From positions 1-43,688 of the forward strand of contig JAEWST010000140.1 of assembly GCA_023398105.1 (NCBI GenBank): a DNA stretch of 43,688 nt, read 5' to 3'. Within the stretch, counting starts at the first letter, position 1. Each line of letters opens with the position of its first letter. This DNA is from Bacillota bacterium. GTDB lineage: Bacteria; Bacillota; Clostridia; Acetivibrionales; DSM-1351. The translations under genes and the position numbers were made by a program. A model generated the notes under the pieces. The model ran no database searches. It was not told the origin of the DNA and worked only from the letters and a program-made list of their open reading frames with translations. Shown one piece after another: positions 27,901 to 37,377 of the stretch.

Positions 27901-30900
27901 ATATTGTAAGCTGCCAGCATTATCATGTATAAAGTTACACCTGTGCTTTTTTCCAATTCCCTGACCTTTTCCACTATATTAGCTGAAATATCCATGGATA
28001 TTTTCTTTCCATTGAATTTTTGAATAGTTGGCCTGATATAGTCAGTTGGCATATTAAGAACAGGTATATTGTCTTTAAAAGTATTTAGCCAATAAGCTTC
28101 TTGTTTACTTAGCTCGCCTTTTTCAAATAAGCCGTCCTGCCATTCACTATAATCCTTATACGTAATTTTAAGCTCATCTAATTTTTTATCGATGTATAAA
28201 TCAACAAAGTCCTTGACCAAAATCATTGATGAAAAGCCATCCGACACTATATGATGCATATCGTACATTAATATATGCTTGTCCTGTGCCAATTTAACCA
28301 GCTGTACTCTAATAAGCGGAGCTTTACTAAGGTCAAAAGGTCTTACAAAATCTCTTAATAATTCTGGAAGCTCATTCTCTTGTGCTTCAAGTACATTAAT
28401 ATCAAAAGCTGTTGCCTCATGAATAGTCTGTACAGGCTGACCGTCAATCATGTGAAAGGAGGTTCTGAGTGTTTCGTGTCTTTCAATTAGCTGCATGAAC
28501 GCAGTCTTAAATCTAATTAATTCAAGCTTGCCTTCAATAAATAGTGCACCAGGCAAATTATATGTAGTTCCACCGTCCTCAATTTTATTAAGCAAATAAA
28601 TTCTCTTTTGTGAAGGAGAAAGCTTGTAATAATCCTTTGGAGTTACCTTCTCAATCTGTTTAAATTCCTTTGTTCCCTTGCTATTAATGTGCTCAGCAAT
28701 ACTCCTGATTGTTGTCAGTCTAAAAACATCTCTTAATTTTATAGTTACTCCAAATTCCTTATGAATTTTTGTAACCAATACAGTTGCTTTTAAGGAGTGT
28801 CCTCCTAAATTGAAGAAATCGTCATCAATACCTGCCGAATCAATACTGAGAAGCTCTCTCCATATAGCCGCCAGCCTTTTCTCAACCTCTGTTCTAGGTG
28901 GGATATAATCTGTCCCTGTATTTATTTTTATACCCTCTGGTTTAGGCAAAGCTTTTCTATCTGCCTTTCCATTCGAAGAAAGAGGTATTTTATCAAGTTT
29001 TACGAAATATGAAGGAATCATGTATTCAGCCAAATTTTTAGCTAAAAATGACCTTAACTTATTTACAGATAGCTCTTTATCTGAAACGTAATATGCACAA
29101 AGATACTTGCTTCCGTCTGTATGGTCATTTGCTGCTACTACAACATCCTTAATGCTCTTATGCTTGAGAAGCTCTGCTTCTATTTCGCCAAGTTCTATTC
29201 TATTGCCTCTGATTTTTACTTGAAAATCAAGTCTTCCAAGGTACTGGATATTTCCGTCAGGCATCCACTTTGCTAAATCACCAGATTTATACATCACCTG
29301 ATATTTTGTAGCTGCATAGAATGGATTTCGAACAAATTTCTCTGCTTCAAGTTCCTCTCTGTTAATATATCCTCTTGCAATTCCATCTCCTGCTATACAA
29401 AGCTCTCCTGGCACACCTATTGGACAAAGCCTGTTATTTTTGTCTAATATATAAAGATTAATATTGTCTATTGGTTTTCCAATGGGAATTTCTTCATACT
29501 CCAGCCTTGTTGAACAGTCAAAATAGGATACATCTATAGTTGCCTCTGTTGGTCCGTAGAGATTATGAAGCCGTGTTCCGTTCTCTGTTAATAAAAGTTT
29601 GTTAAATCTATTTACCTGCTGTGCCCCCAAAGCCTCTCCGCTGGCAAATACCTGCTTTAAGCTCTTTAAGCAATTAAAATCTGATTTTCCGTCAATGTAT
29701 TCTAAAAATATATTCAGCATTGAAGGTACAAAATGCATAGTGGTAATTTTGTGCTGTTCTATTGCTTTTACTATTGCTTCAGGATCTTTTTCTCCATTTG
29801 GCTCTAGAAAGTGTACTGCTGCCCCGTTCAAGGCCCACCAGAACTGCTCCCAAACTGATACGTCAAAGGTGTAGGGTGTCTTTTGAAGAATAACATCACC
29901 TTCTCCTATTGGGTAAAGCTTTTGCATCCAGTTAAGCCTGTTTACAAGGGAATAATGCTCAATCACAACTCCCTTTGGAATTCCTGTAGAACCTGATGTA
30001 TATATGACATATGCAGCGTTATGGGCATTGTTTACATTCTCCAAGTCAGCCCAGCACTCATTGGTATCACTGTTATCAGACATACTTCCATCGCTGTAAA
30101 AGCCATCATCATTAAGATTAACTACTTTCTCCTCTGATACAATATTATACTCAGATATATTAGCAAGAAATTTCTCCTGTGTAATTAAAAGCACTGCTCC
30201 GCTGTCCTTAAGCATAAACTTTATCCTGTCTGTAGGATAGTCAGGACTTATTGGTAAATATGCTGCTCCTGATTTTAGCACAGCAATGAGAGCCACACTC
30301 ATTTCAAGTGAACGCTCAAGCATAACAGCAACTATTTTTTCAGCACTTGCCCCTCTTTTTCTAAGTAAGACTGCCAGCAGATCTGATTTTTTGTCTAGTT
30401 CACTATAGGTTAAGCATTTATCTCCATAGGATACAGCTAAAGCATCAGGTGTTCTTGCTGCCTGTTGCCTGAAAAGATTATTTATTGTTTCTTCTTTTTG
30501 ATAATCTGCCTTCGTGTCATTAAATGTCTTCAATATCTGATTTTTCTCATCATCAGATATAATTTCAATTTCTTCAATTAATGAATTAGGCTTTGATATT
30601 ACTCCCTTCAGTATGTTTAAAAAATGCTGAGACATTCTATTTATGGTGTCATTTCTAAATAAATTTGTATTGTACTCAATAAAACAGTCAAAGCCGCCAT
30701 CTTCAGCATTGTAAATATCAAGCTTAAAATCCAGCTTTGAAGTATTGGTTTTCAATTCATACCTATCTATTCTTAAATCCTTCATATTCAGCTTTAATTG
30801 ATTTTCAAACTGATTATGATAGATAAGCATAGTATCAAAAAATGGATTTCTTGACTTTTCAATTCTGCCGCTAAATCTTTCAACCATAAAATTGTACGGG

Positions 30901-33900
30901 TAATCCTGATTTTCATAAGCTGCAAAAATGGACTTGGTATTAGCAATTGCAGAGTCAATAAAGCTCCTTTTTGAATCTATTGAAATCTTTATAGGCAGGA
31001 AGTTATTAAACATGCCGACCATATTCTCAATATCGGGATGATTTCTTCCCGACACCAGCGAGCCTATCATAATATCCTTTTGGGCAGTATATTTATTAAG
31101 CATTACCCCATAACAAGACATCAATATAGAATTCAAAGTGATGCCTTCTTTTGAAACTATATTTTGCAATACTGATACGGTTTTTTTGTCAACTGCAAAA
31201 TGTATGCTATCTCCATCAAAGGTCCTTTTGTCAGTCCTTATATAGTCACAGGGCATATTAAGCACAGGAATTTCTCTACTTAGAACCTTTCCCCAATAAG
31301 CTTCCTGTTTTTTCGCCTTATCCGATAAAAGGAACTTGTTCTGCCATTGAGCAAAATCCTTGTAATGAAGCTCTATTGGCACTAAGCTCTCCCCATTATA
31401 TAGCCTTTCAAAATCCTGCAAAATTGTCATAACTGATATACCATCAGATATTATATGATGCATATCTATTAACAACATATACTTTAGCTGTGAAAACTTA
31501 ACAAGCTGTACACGCATCAACGGCGACACACTCAAATCAAAGGGACGCACAAAACTCTTAATTATGGCTACTACATCCTCTTCTAAGCCCTCACTTACTA
31601 CTATATTTAAATCTGTGCTTTCAGCTATTTTCTGAACAGGTATTCCGTCAACCACTTCAAAGAAAGTACGCAAAGCCTCATGTCTTTTTGCTAATGACAA
31701 AAAGCTCTTCATCACACAAGCTGTATCAAGCTGACCTTCAATATTTAGTGCAATAGGCATGTTGTAGCTTATACCTATTCCCTCAAATTGCTCCTGTACA
31801 AAAAGCCCCTTTTGCGATGCTGTCAAAGGGTAATAATCTTTTTTCTCTGCCTTTTTAACAGCCTGAAATTGTTTTTTCTCTGCTCCAGCTATAATATTTG
31901 AGATACTCCTTATTGTCTGAGCTTTAAAAAATTCCCTCAAAGGTATATCTTTATTAAATTCCTTGTATATTCTTGATATTATAACAGCAGCTTTTAAGGA
32001 CTGTCCTCCAACATCTGAAAACTTTGAGTCTATACTTATTCTCTCTATTCCCAGTATCTCAGTCCAAATTGCCTGAAGCCTTTGCTGTATATCATTTTCA
32101 GGTTGTACATATTCCGAAGTACTTGCTACAGCCTTTTCAATTCCAGGAAGTTTTCTTTTGTCAACCTTACCATTTGCATTAATAGGCAACTTGTCCACTA
32201 GAATAAAATAATCGGGTACCATGAATGCAGGAAGTTTTTCAGATAAACTGGCTTTAATATTGTCATATAAAAATTCACCATCAAATTCTATGTATGCACA
32301 AAGATTCCTTGAGCCGTTTTCATTTTCCACAATTGTTGCAAATACTTTATTTACACCGTTAATATCTGCTATTGTGCTTTCAATTTCACTAAGCTCTATT
32401 CTGAAGCCTCTAAGCTTTATTTGATTATCTATTCTGTCCAAAAATTCTATATTGCCATCAGGTAGCCATTTAACAAGGTCACCTGTTCTGTACATACGGG
32501 TGTCCTCATATTCAAAATTAAAATTATCATATGTACAGAAAGGATTCTGAACGAACTTTTCAGCAGTCAGTTCAGATCTGTTTAGATAGCCCTTTGCTAA
32601 CCCATCTCCAGAAATACACAGTTCACCTGGTACACCAATTGGTTGCAAATTATTATTCTTATCAACAACAAACAGCATTGTATTAGTTATAGGCTTGCCA
32701 ATTGGAATAGTAACAGCATTACTGTCCACCTTGTCTATATTGTAATATGTTGCAAAAACTGTACTCTCAGTAGGTCCGTATACATGCATAAGCTTTCCTG
32801 AGCCTAAAAATTCCAATGCCCTTTGGACATGACGAACTGAAACTCTCTCCCCGCCAAAAAGAATTTTCCTTATATTTTTAAGGCTTTCAAGCTTTGTATC
32901 TACTAAAGTATTGAAAAGTGCCGTAGTTATAAAAAACAGTGTTACCTTTTTGCCTTCTATCAATTCTGCGAGGGCATTCATGTCCAAAAGCTTGTCCTTG
33001 TCTACCAAAATAAGCTTTGCTCCGTTCAGCAGTGCACCATAAATATCAAAGGTAGAACCATCAAAGGCGTAATTGGATAACTGGAGCAATGCATCTTCAG
33101 CAGTTATATCAATATAGTTTGCATTTTTAACAACTCTTGATATATTATAGTGGGTAGTAATATTTCCCTTTGGCTTGCCAGTAGAGCCTGATGTATACAT
33201 AATATAGGCAGCACTGTCATAGCTTATTGCATAGCCTAAATTTTCTCCGTTTTCTTTTTGTGACTGTTCAAGTAATTCCTCTAAAACAAAACTATCTGTT
33301 TGAGTCCCTTCTGCCAATTCTAAAAGCTCCTTATGAGCTATCAGCATATCGGCTCTAGAGTCCTCAAGCATATCTAAAACTCTATCCCTTGGGTTTGCTG
33401 TATCAATAGGAAGATAGCAGCAGCCTGCTTTTAAAACTGCAAGTATGGCTATAATCATATCTATAGACCTATTAACTAAAAGAGCAACAGTACTGTTCTT
33501 CCTTAAGCCCTTTTGACACAGCATTCTTGCAAGCTTATTGGCTCTAATATTTAATTCACTATATTTAATATTGTCATTTCCAAAAACAACTGCAATTCTA
33601 TCAGTATTTTCTATAACCTGCTCTTCAAACAGCTCTATTAATGTCTTTTCTTTTGGAAAATCTGTTTTAGACATGTTAAAATTATTCAGTAAATGTGCTT
33701 GTTCCTCATTTGAAATAAGCTTTATGTCAGACAATTTAATTTCAGGATTTCTGAGTATTTCTGCAATAATGTTTTTAAAGTGTGAAGTCATTCTTTCTAT
33801 TGTTTTTTGGTTAAACAGTGAAGTTTTATATTCTAGCTCAAATTCTAAAGCTCCGTCTTTTTCTTCAGCCAGCAAGGTTATATCAAACTTTGATATGCCA

Positions 33901-36900
33901 GTTTCATATTGATAACTATTAAATTTCAGTCCCTCAATATTAATTTCACCAAGCTCCATATTCTGTACAGAAAACATAGTATCAAATAATGGATTTCTAG
34001 ATGAATGAACAACAATATCAAGCTCTTCAATGAGCTTATCATATTGATAGTTCTGGTTTTTAAAGGCATCAAGAGAATTATTTCTGACACTCTCTAGAAA
34101 TTCTATAAAAGTATTCTCACCCTTTGGATAATTTCTCATTGCCAAGCTATTTACAAACATACCTGCTACACTAGTCAATTCAGCACGTGGTCTTCCTATT
34201 ATAGGTGAGCCAACAACAACATCCTGCTGACCTGTATATTTGTGTAATAAAATATTATATGCAGCCAAAAGAATCATATAGCTTGTAGCCTTTGTCTTTT
34301 GTGAAAGTTTATCAATTTCCTTTTTAACATCAACAGAAAGCTGAAACTTAATCCTTTCCCCTTCATATGAAGGCTGCTTTGGTCTTTTGTAATCTGTCGG
34401 CAGATTCAATACCGCTATTTCGTCTGAGAATCTATCCAGCCAATATTGCTTTTGTTTTTGTACATGTTCACTGGTTAAATATTCTTTTTCCCACACAGCG
34501 TAGTCTTTATAATTAATATTTATTTCAGGCAAATTATTTCCCAGATACAGCTCGGTAAATTCTTTTATCAATATGCCCATTGTAGTTCCATCAGAAATAA
34601 TATGATGCATATCAAACATCAGCAAATGCTTGTTTTCACTGAATTTAACAAGCTCTACTCTCATTAGCGGAGCCTCTGTAAGATTGAAAGGTCTTATAAA
34701 TTCGTTAGCTATATTATCCATGTTTTCAATATCGCTGGTTTTACAAGGCACTGTAAACTTTACAAGCTGGTTAACCTTTTGTACTGGGTTTCCTTCAACA
34801 ATACAAAAGGATGTCCTTAGAGCCTCGTGCCTTTGTATAATAGTTCCGAAAGCTACTTCAACCTTAGCTACATCAAGTTTTCCTTCAATCATCATAAAGT
34901 AAGGCAAATTATAAATTGTATTAGCATTTTCCATCTGGCTTAAAAGGTACATTCTTTTTTGAGCAGCAGAGAGAGGATATGACTCCCTCTTTTCAATTGG
35001 TTTTATGTAATCATATGCACTTTTTTCAGAGTTTAATATAAGAGTAGACAGTTCTTTAATAGTAGAAGCCTCAAAAAAATCCGCCATTATAATTTCAGTT
35101 TTAAATACTTCGTATATTTTGTTTAACAGCAACGCACCCTTTAATGAATTGCCTCCCAGCTTAAAGAAATCCTCATTCACACCTACAGCCTGCAGCTTAA
35201 GCAATTGTTTCCAGATATCAACCAGTTTTTGCTCAATCTCATTTTCAGGCTTTTCAATTATGCGGTTATCGCTATTTTCAAGAAAATATTGATTAAGCTC
35301 GTTGACAGTATGTGAAAACTCACCATCTAAATAGCTTTCACGAAGCTTATACCTTTGAATTTTTCCACTGGTGGTTTTTGGTATTTTTTTAACTGGAATA
35401 ACAAGCACTTCATTAAATCCCAGTTGCTTGTTAAGGGCACTCTTTATTTCTAAAGCTTTAGGAATAAAATCCTTTATACCTTTTTTGAAAATAACAAAAG
35501 CACATATCTTCTCAGTTTTTTCAGAAGCATCATATACTCCGCAAACTGCAACAGTTCCAAGTTCAATATCATCTAAATTATAAATGACTCTTTCTATATC
35601 ATGGGCATAAAAATTCTGTCCGTTTATAAATATAATATCCTTTGCTCTGCCTGTTATAATCAAACGACCATTTTTAACAAATCCCAAGTCACCTGTATTA
35701 AGCCATCCATCATCTCTTATTAACTCATTTGTGGCAACTTCGTTATTGTAATAGCCCTTTGTAACATTCTTTCCCTTTATCAGGACATAGCCTAAATGAC
35801 CATCCTCCAAAATTTCGTTCTGACTATTTAGAATTGCAACAGAACAGTCCTTTACAGGATATCCTAAATCCACAAAAGTTGTTCCATCCTCGCCTGAAGA
35901 GTACTCTATCCGTTCACCCAAATTAAGTGATTTTCTACTTACATTGTGAGTTATTATTTGTTCGTTGGCTGGAGGAAATGTCACTCCCAAGCTAGCTTCA
36001 GCCAAGCCGTATACACAGAATAAAACATTATTCTTCAGCCCAAATACACTCATTTTATCCAAGAATACATTGCAAAGTTGAGCATCTATAGGCTCAGCAC
36101 CATTAAAAATAAGCTTTACGCCTGATAAATCCCAATTTTTGTGTTCTTTCGCTTCTATATGGTCCATAAGATACTTATATCCGAAGTTTGGAGATGACAA
36201 AAATGTTGCTTTGTATTCATCTACCTTATCCATCCATAAAGCTGGTCTTCTAATAAAAAGAGCAGTAGGCATTATATACTGATCTATTAAGCCATATATA
36301 GGTGCAAGGTGGAAGCCTATTAAACCCATGTCATGGGTCAGAGGCATCCAGCTAAATGTAGAATCCTCTTGTGTACAATTGGTTCCCTCAACAATCGCAT
36401 TGATATTTGTTAGTAAATTTTCATGGGATAGTATTACACCTTTCGGGGTACCAGTAGAACCTGAAGAGAACTGCAAAAAAGCAGTGTTTTCAAGGTTAGC
36501 CTCGAACTTTGTTCCTGATTCCTCACCAAGTTCCTGATTATCAAGCAGGATTACACCCTTATCTATAGCTTCAATATCCTTTGAAAATTCACTTGTGTTC
36601 TGCATATGACCTTTAAATCTATTATAAGCATTAGCAGTTGAAATCATATGAGGTGAAAGCAATGACTGCCAAACCTTTATTACCTTTAGCCTATGTTCAT
36701 CATTACCACCCTGTGTCAATGGCACAGGAATAATACCTCCAATAATACAAGCCCAGAATATGCAAATGAATTCTTCATTGTCCTCCAATTGAAGTATCAG
36801 TTGGTCACCTGCCTTTAATCTATTATTCTGAAGCATAGCTAGAACCTTCTGTGCTTTTTCATATAAATTTTTGTATGACAGATAACTTACATCTAGTTCT

Positions 36901-36968
36901 CCGTTTATAAAGGTTATTCCCTTTTTTGTATGTGATGCTCTCTCAAGAATATCTGCAAGACTTCTCAT
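24912..36968 (-). CDS. Lipopeptide synthetase: FAAL-T-(C-A-T)x3 plus a half condensation domain
   Basis: This 4018-aa loading and elongation synthetase begins with a fatty acyl-AMP ligase (about residues 1-570; FSSGSTGTPKGV about 166-177, GYGLAEA-like CVYGLAEASLG, KTTSGKIQRYKL) and a carrier (FFKLGGNSLKG, Ser about 607). C1 (HHIISDG about 786) and A1 (YTSGSTGKPKG about 1256) follow; A1 reads D-G-F-F-L-G-V-V-F, close to the known Ile code. T1 (about 1653), C2 (about 1832), A2 (about 2323), T2 (about 2723), C3 (about 2903), A3 (about 3378) and T3 (about 3774) complete it. A2 and A3 both read D-V-W-H-F-S-L-I-D, the Ser code. All C domains look like the LCL type. The last ~200 residues resemble only the second lobe of a C domain. 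The ATG has GGAGG 6 nt upstream. It is first in the operon and would make acyl-Ile-Ser-Ser. Confidence 0.95.
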   Translation of the reverse strand: MRSLADILERASHTKKGITFINGELDVSYLSYKNLYEKAQKVLAMLQNNRLKAGDQLILQLEDNEEFICIFWACIIGGIIPVPLTQGGNDEHRLKVIKVWQSLLSPHMISTANAYNRFKGHMQNTSEFSKDIEAIDKGVILLDNQELGEESGTKFEANLENTAFLQFSSGSTGTPKGVILSHENLLTNINAIVEGTNCTQEDSTFSWMPLTHDMGLIGFHLAPIYGLIDQYIMPTALFIRRPALWMDKVDEYKATFLSSPNFGYKYLMDHIEAKEHKNWDLSGVKLIFNGAEPIDAQLCNVFLDKMSVFGLKNNVLFCVYGLAEASLGVTFPPANEQIITHNVSRKSLNLGERIEYSSGEDGTTFVDLGYPVKDCSVAILNSQNEILEDGHLGYVLIKGKNVTKGYYNNEVATNELIRDDGWLNTGDLGFVKNGRLIITGRAKDIIFINGQNFYAHDIERVIYNLDDIELGTVAVCGVYDASEKTEKICAFVIFKKGIKDFIPKALEIKSALNKQLGFNEVLVIPVKKIPKTTSGKIQRYKLRESYLDGEFSHTVNELNQYFLENSDNRIIEKPENEIEQKLVDIWKQLLKLQAVGVNEDFFKLGGNSLKGALLLNKIYEVFKTEIIMADFFEASTIKELSTLILNSEKSAYDYIKPIEKRESYPLSAAQKRMYLLSQMENANTIYNLPYFMMIEGKLDVAKVEVAFGTIIQRHEALRTSFCIVEGNPVQKVNQLVKFTVPCKTSDIENMDNIANEFIRPFNLTEAPLMRVELVKFSENKHLLMFDMHHIISDGTTMGILIKEFTELYLGNNLPEININYKDYAVWEKEYLTSEHVQKQKQYWLDRFSDEIAVLNLPTDYKRPKQPSYEGERIKFQLSVDVKKEIDKLSQKTKATSYMILLAAYNILLHKYTGQQDVVVGSPIIGRPRAELTSVAGMFVNSLAMRNYPKGENTFIEFLESVRNNSLDAFKNQNYQYDKLIEELDIVVHSSRNPLFDTMFSVQNMELGEINIEGLKFNSYQYETGISKFDITLLAEEKDGALEFELEYKTSLFNQKTIERMTSHFKNIIAEILRNPEIKLSDIKLISNEEQAHLLNNFNMSKTDFPKEKTLIELFEEQVIENTDRIAVVFGNDNIKYSELNIRANKLARMLCQKGLRKNSTVALLVNRSIDMIIAILAVLKAGCCYLPIDTANPRDRVLDMLEDSRADMLIAHKELLELAEGTQTDSFVLEELLEQSQKENGENLGYAISYDSAAYIMYTSGSTGKPKGNITTHYNISRVVKNANYIDITAEDALLQLSNYAFDGSTFDIYGALLNGAKLILVDKDKLLDMNALAELIEGKKVTLFFITTALFNTLVDTKLESLKNIRKILFGGERVSVRHVQRALEFLGSGKLMHVYGPTESTVFATYYNIDKVDSNAVTIPIGKPITNTMLFVVDKNNNLQPIGVPGELCISGDGLAKGYLNRSELTAEKFVQNPFCTYDNFNFEYEDTRMYRTGDLVKWLPDGNIEFLDRIDNQIKLRGFRIELSEIESTIADINGVNKVFATIVENENGSRNLCAYIEFDGEFLYDNIKASLSEKLPAFMVPDYFILVDKLPINANGKVDKRKLPGIEKAVASTSEYVQPENDIQQRLQAIWTEILGIERISIDSKFSDVGGQSLKAAVIISRIYKEFNKDIPLREFFKAQTIRSISNIIAGAEKKQFQAVKKAEKKDYYPLTASQKGLFVQEQFEGIGISYNMPIALNIEGQLDTACVMKSFLSLAKRHEALRTFFEVVDGIPVQKIAESTDLNIVVSEGLEEDVVAIIKSFVRPFDLSVSPLMRVQLVKFSQLKYMLLIDMHHIISDGISVMTILQDFERLYNGESLVPIELHYKDFAQWQNKFLLSDKAKKQEAYWGKVLSREIPVLNMPCDYIRTDKRTFDGDSIHFAVDKKTVSVLQNIVSKEGITLNSILMSCYGVMLNKYTAQKDIMIGSLVSGRNHPDIENMVGMFNNFLPIKISIDSKRSFIDSAIANTKSIFAAYENQDYPYNFMVERFSGRIEKSRNPFFDTMLIYHNQFENQLKLNMKDLRIDRYELKTNTSKLDFKLDIYNAEDGGFDCFIEYNTNLFRNDTINRMSQHFLNILKGVISKPNSLIEEIEIISDDEKNQILKTFNDTKADYQKEETINNLFRQQAARTPDALAVSYGDKCLTYSELDKKSDLLAVLLRKRGASAEKIVAVMLERSLEMSVALIAVLKSGAAYLPISPDYPTDRIKFMLKDSGAVLLITQEKFLANISEYNIVSEEKVVNLNDDGFYSDGSMSDNSDTNECWADLENVNNAHNAAYVIYTSGSTGIPKGVVIEHYSLVNRLNWMQKLYPIGEGDVILQKTPYTFDVSVWEQFWWALNGAAVHFLEPNGEKDPEAIVKAIEQHKITTMHFVPSMLNIFLEYIDGKSDFNCLKSLKQVFASGEALGAQQVNRFNKLLLTENGTRLHNLYGPTEATIDVSYFDCSTRLEYEEIPIGKPIDNINLYILDKNNRLCPIGVPGELCIAGDGIARGYINREELEAEKFVRNPFYAATKYQVMYKSGDLAKWMPDGNIQYLGRLDFQVKIRGNRIELGEIEAELLKHKSIKDVVVAANDHTDGSKYLCAYYVSDKELSVNKLRSFLAKNLAEYMIPSYFVKLDKIPLSSNGKADRKALPKPEGIKINTGTDYIPPRTEVEKRLAAIWRELLSIDSAGIDDDFFNLGGHSLKATVLVTKIHKEFGVTIKLRDVFRLTTIRSIAEHINSKGTKEFKQIEKVTPKDYYKLSPSQKRIYLLNKIEDGGTTYNLPGALFIEGKLELIRFKTAFMQLIERHETLRTSFHMIDGQPVQTIHEATAFDINVLEAQENELPELLRDFVRPFDLSKAPLIRVQLVKLAQDKHILMYDMHHIVSDGFSSMILVKDFVDLYIDKKLDELKITYKDYSEWQDGLFEKGELSKQEAYWLNTFKDNIPVLNMPTDYIRPTIQKFNGKKISMDISANIVEKVRELEKSTGVTLYMIMLAAYNILLSKYSDQEDIVVGCPTAGRQHADLDNIIGMFVNTVAIRNKPEGKKSIQEFLVEVKERSIEAFENEAYPFEELVSKLKLNKDLSRNPLFDTMFVLQNMGVPSMEIEGLKFSGYNIENNVSKFDLTMEAVEANQDIRLNLEYSTSLFKEETIIRLAGHFITILEAMALNPKKRIEEIDMVSDMEKNRILKVFNDTKAEYPKEATINRLFRQQAARIPNKTAVSFGSSSLTYGEIDERSDKLAHTLREKGACAEKIVAVLMERSLEMSTALMAVLKSGAAYLPISPDYPIDRIRFMLEDSEAVLLITQEKFVSWITEQGFISEEKLVNLNDENLYTACPAKDCESVNKPHNPAYIIYTSGSTGTPKGVIIEHYSLINRLNWMQKMYPVVEGDVILQKTPYTFDVSVWEQFWWALNGAAVHFLEPGGEKDPEAIVRAIEEHKITTMHFVPSMLNMFLEYIDGKVDLKRLKTLKQVFASGEALGAQQVIRFNRLLLRENGTKLHNLYGPTEASIDVSYFDCSIDKQYEEIPIGKPIDNIHLYIIDKNNRLCPIGVPGELCIAGDGLARGYLNRDQLTSEKFVTNPFYSTTNYPLMYRSGDLAKWMPDGNIQYLGRLDFQVKIRGNRIELGEIEAELLKHTAIKDAVVAAIDHKDGSKYLCAYYVSDEELAVNELRAFLASNLTEYMLPSYFIKLDKIPLSSNGKADRKALPKPEGIKINTGTEYIAAQTATEKKLEALWKELLSVDTVGINDNFFDLGGNSLLLVSMHSKLEEEYKDLIKITDLFTNPSISSLAQFIDSIYNNKESVAPVKTVLTDEYFKNEASVEAVASSFGYQFRKDMYDNIKRLEGCSDYEAEHVLIALLVHLLHQITKQSVICLNIGKGEELCPVKIDTSGAKQLAELANRVRASMGSDTLQIKSISTKNIKRLNNEIMLFVNINNNSNLASYLDCFDLVIDFNTINGHPVIHFDFNNTILKSAKIKELGENYIKFINAAIMQRK

Positions 36969-37377
36969 ATATTTCCTCCAACAAACAGCTAATTAGGGCT
37001 TGCTGAACGGTAGCAAACATGCATAAATACAGCCTTAATGCAACATTTTTATGAATAACGTGTATGAATTTTAATTATATACACCACTTTCGCAGTTGAA
37101 AATTGTAGGTGTAGGAGAGCTTGTCAAATGAAAAGTTAAATAATTGCATGAAAACTAAACTATACAATTAATTTTTGTACTTTCTAATATACAATTATAT
37201 TCATTATCGTTCAGTTAACCATAATTAAGTGTTTTACAAAAAATTTAAATAATAAATGCTCAATTCTTTAAAATCTATAAAAAGTCATAATAATATAAAC
37301 TATAGTCAAAAATGATAACTAGAAGTATATAGACCTCTTATATAATGTCCATGTCTTAATTTTATACACAAATAAAA
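36969..37377 (-). promoter_or_regulatory. Upstream region of the assembly-line operon
   Basis: This is the only sizeable gap before the first synthetase gene, so the operon promoter should lie here. On the minus strand, TATAAT at about 37073-37078 is preceded, 17 bp away, by TTTTCA, a weak sigma-A-like pair. Immediately upstream, 37088-37150 holds one copy of the dispersed repeat motif (TTCGCAGTTGAAAATTG ... AATAATTGCATGAAA). A small hairpin, TTGCT/AGCAA, sits close to the start codon (about 36997-37013). Confidence 0.4.
37088..37150 (+). repeat. Dispersed repeat motif, copy near the operon promoter
   Basis: The sequence TTTCGCAGTTGAAAATTGTA...GGTGTAG...CTTGTCAAATGAAAAGTT...AAATAATTGCATGAAAAC shares its order of blocks with 13341-13434, 15335-15392 and the inverse of 15103-15145. 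It has no partner arm here, unlike the other two sites. Confidence 0.55.

Noticed and set aside
26398..29874. Several similar plus-strand open frames (about 90-120 codons) opposite the A domains
   Set aside because: They resemble each other only because the two Ser modules on the other strand are near copies.
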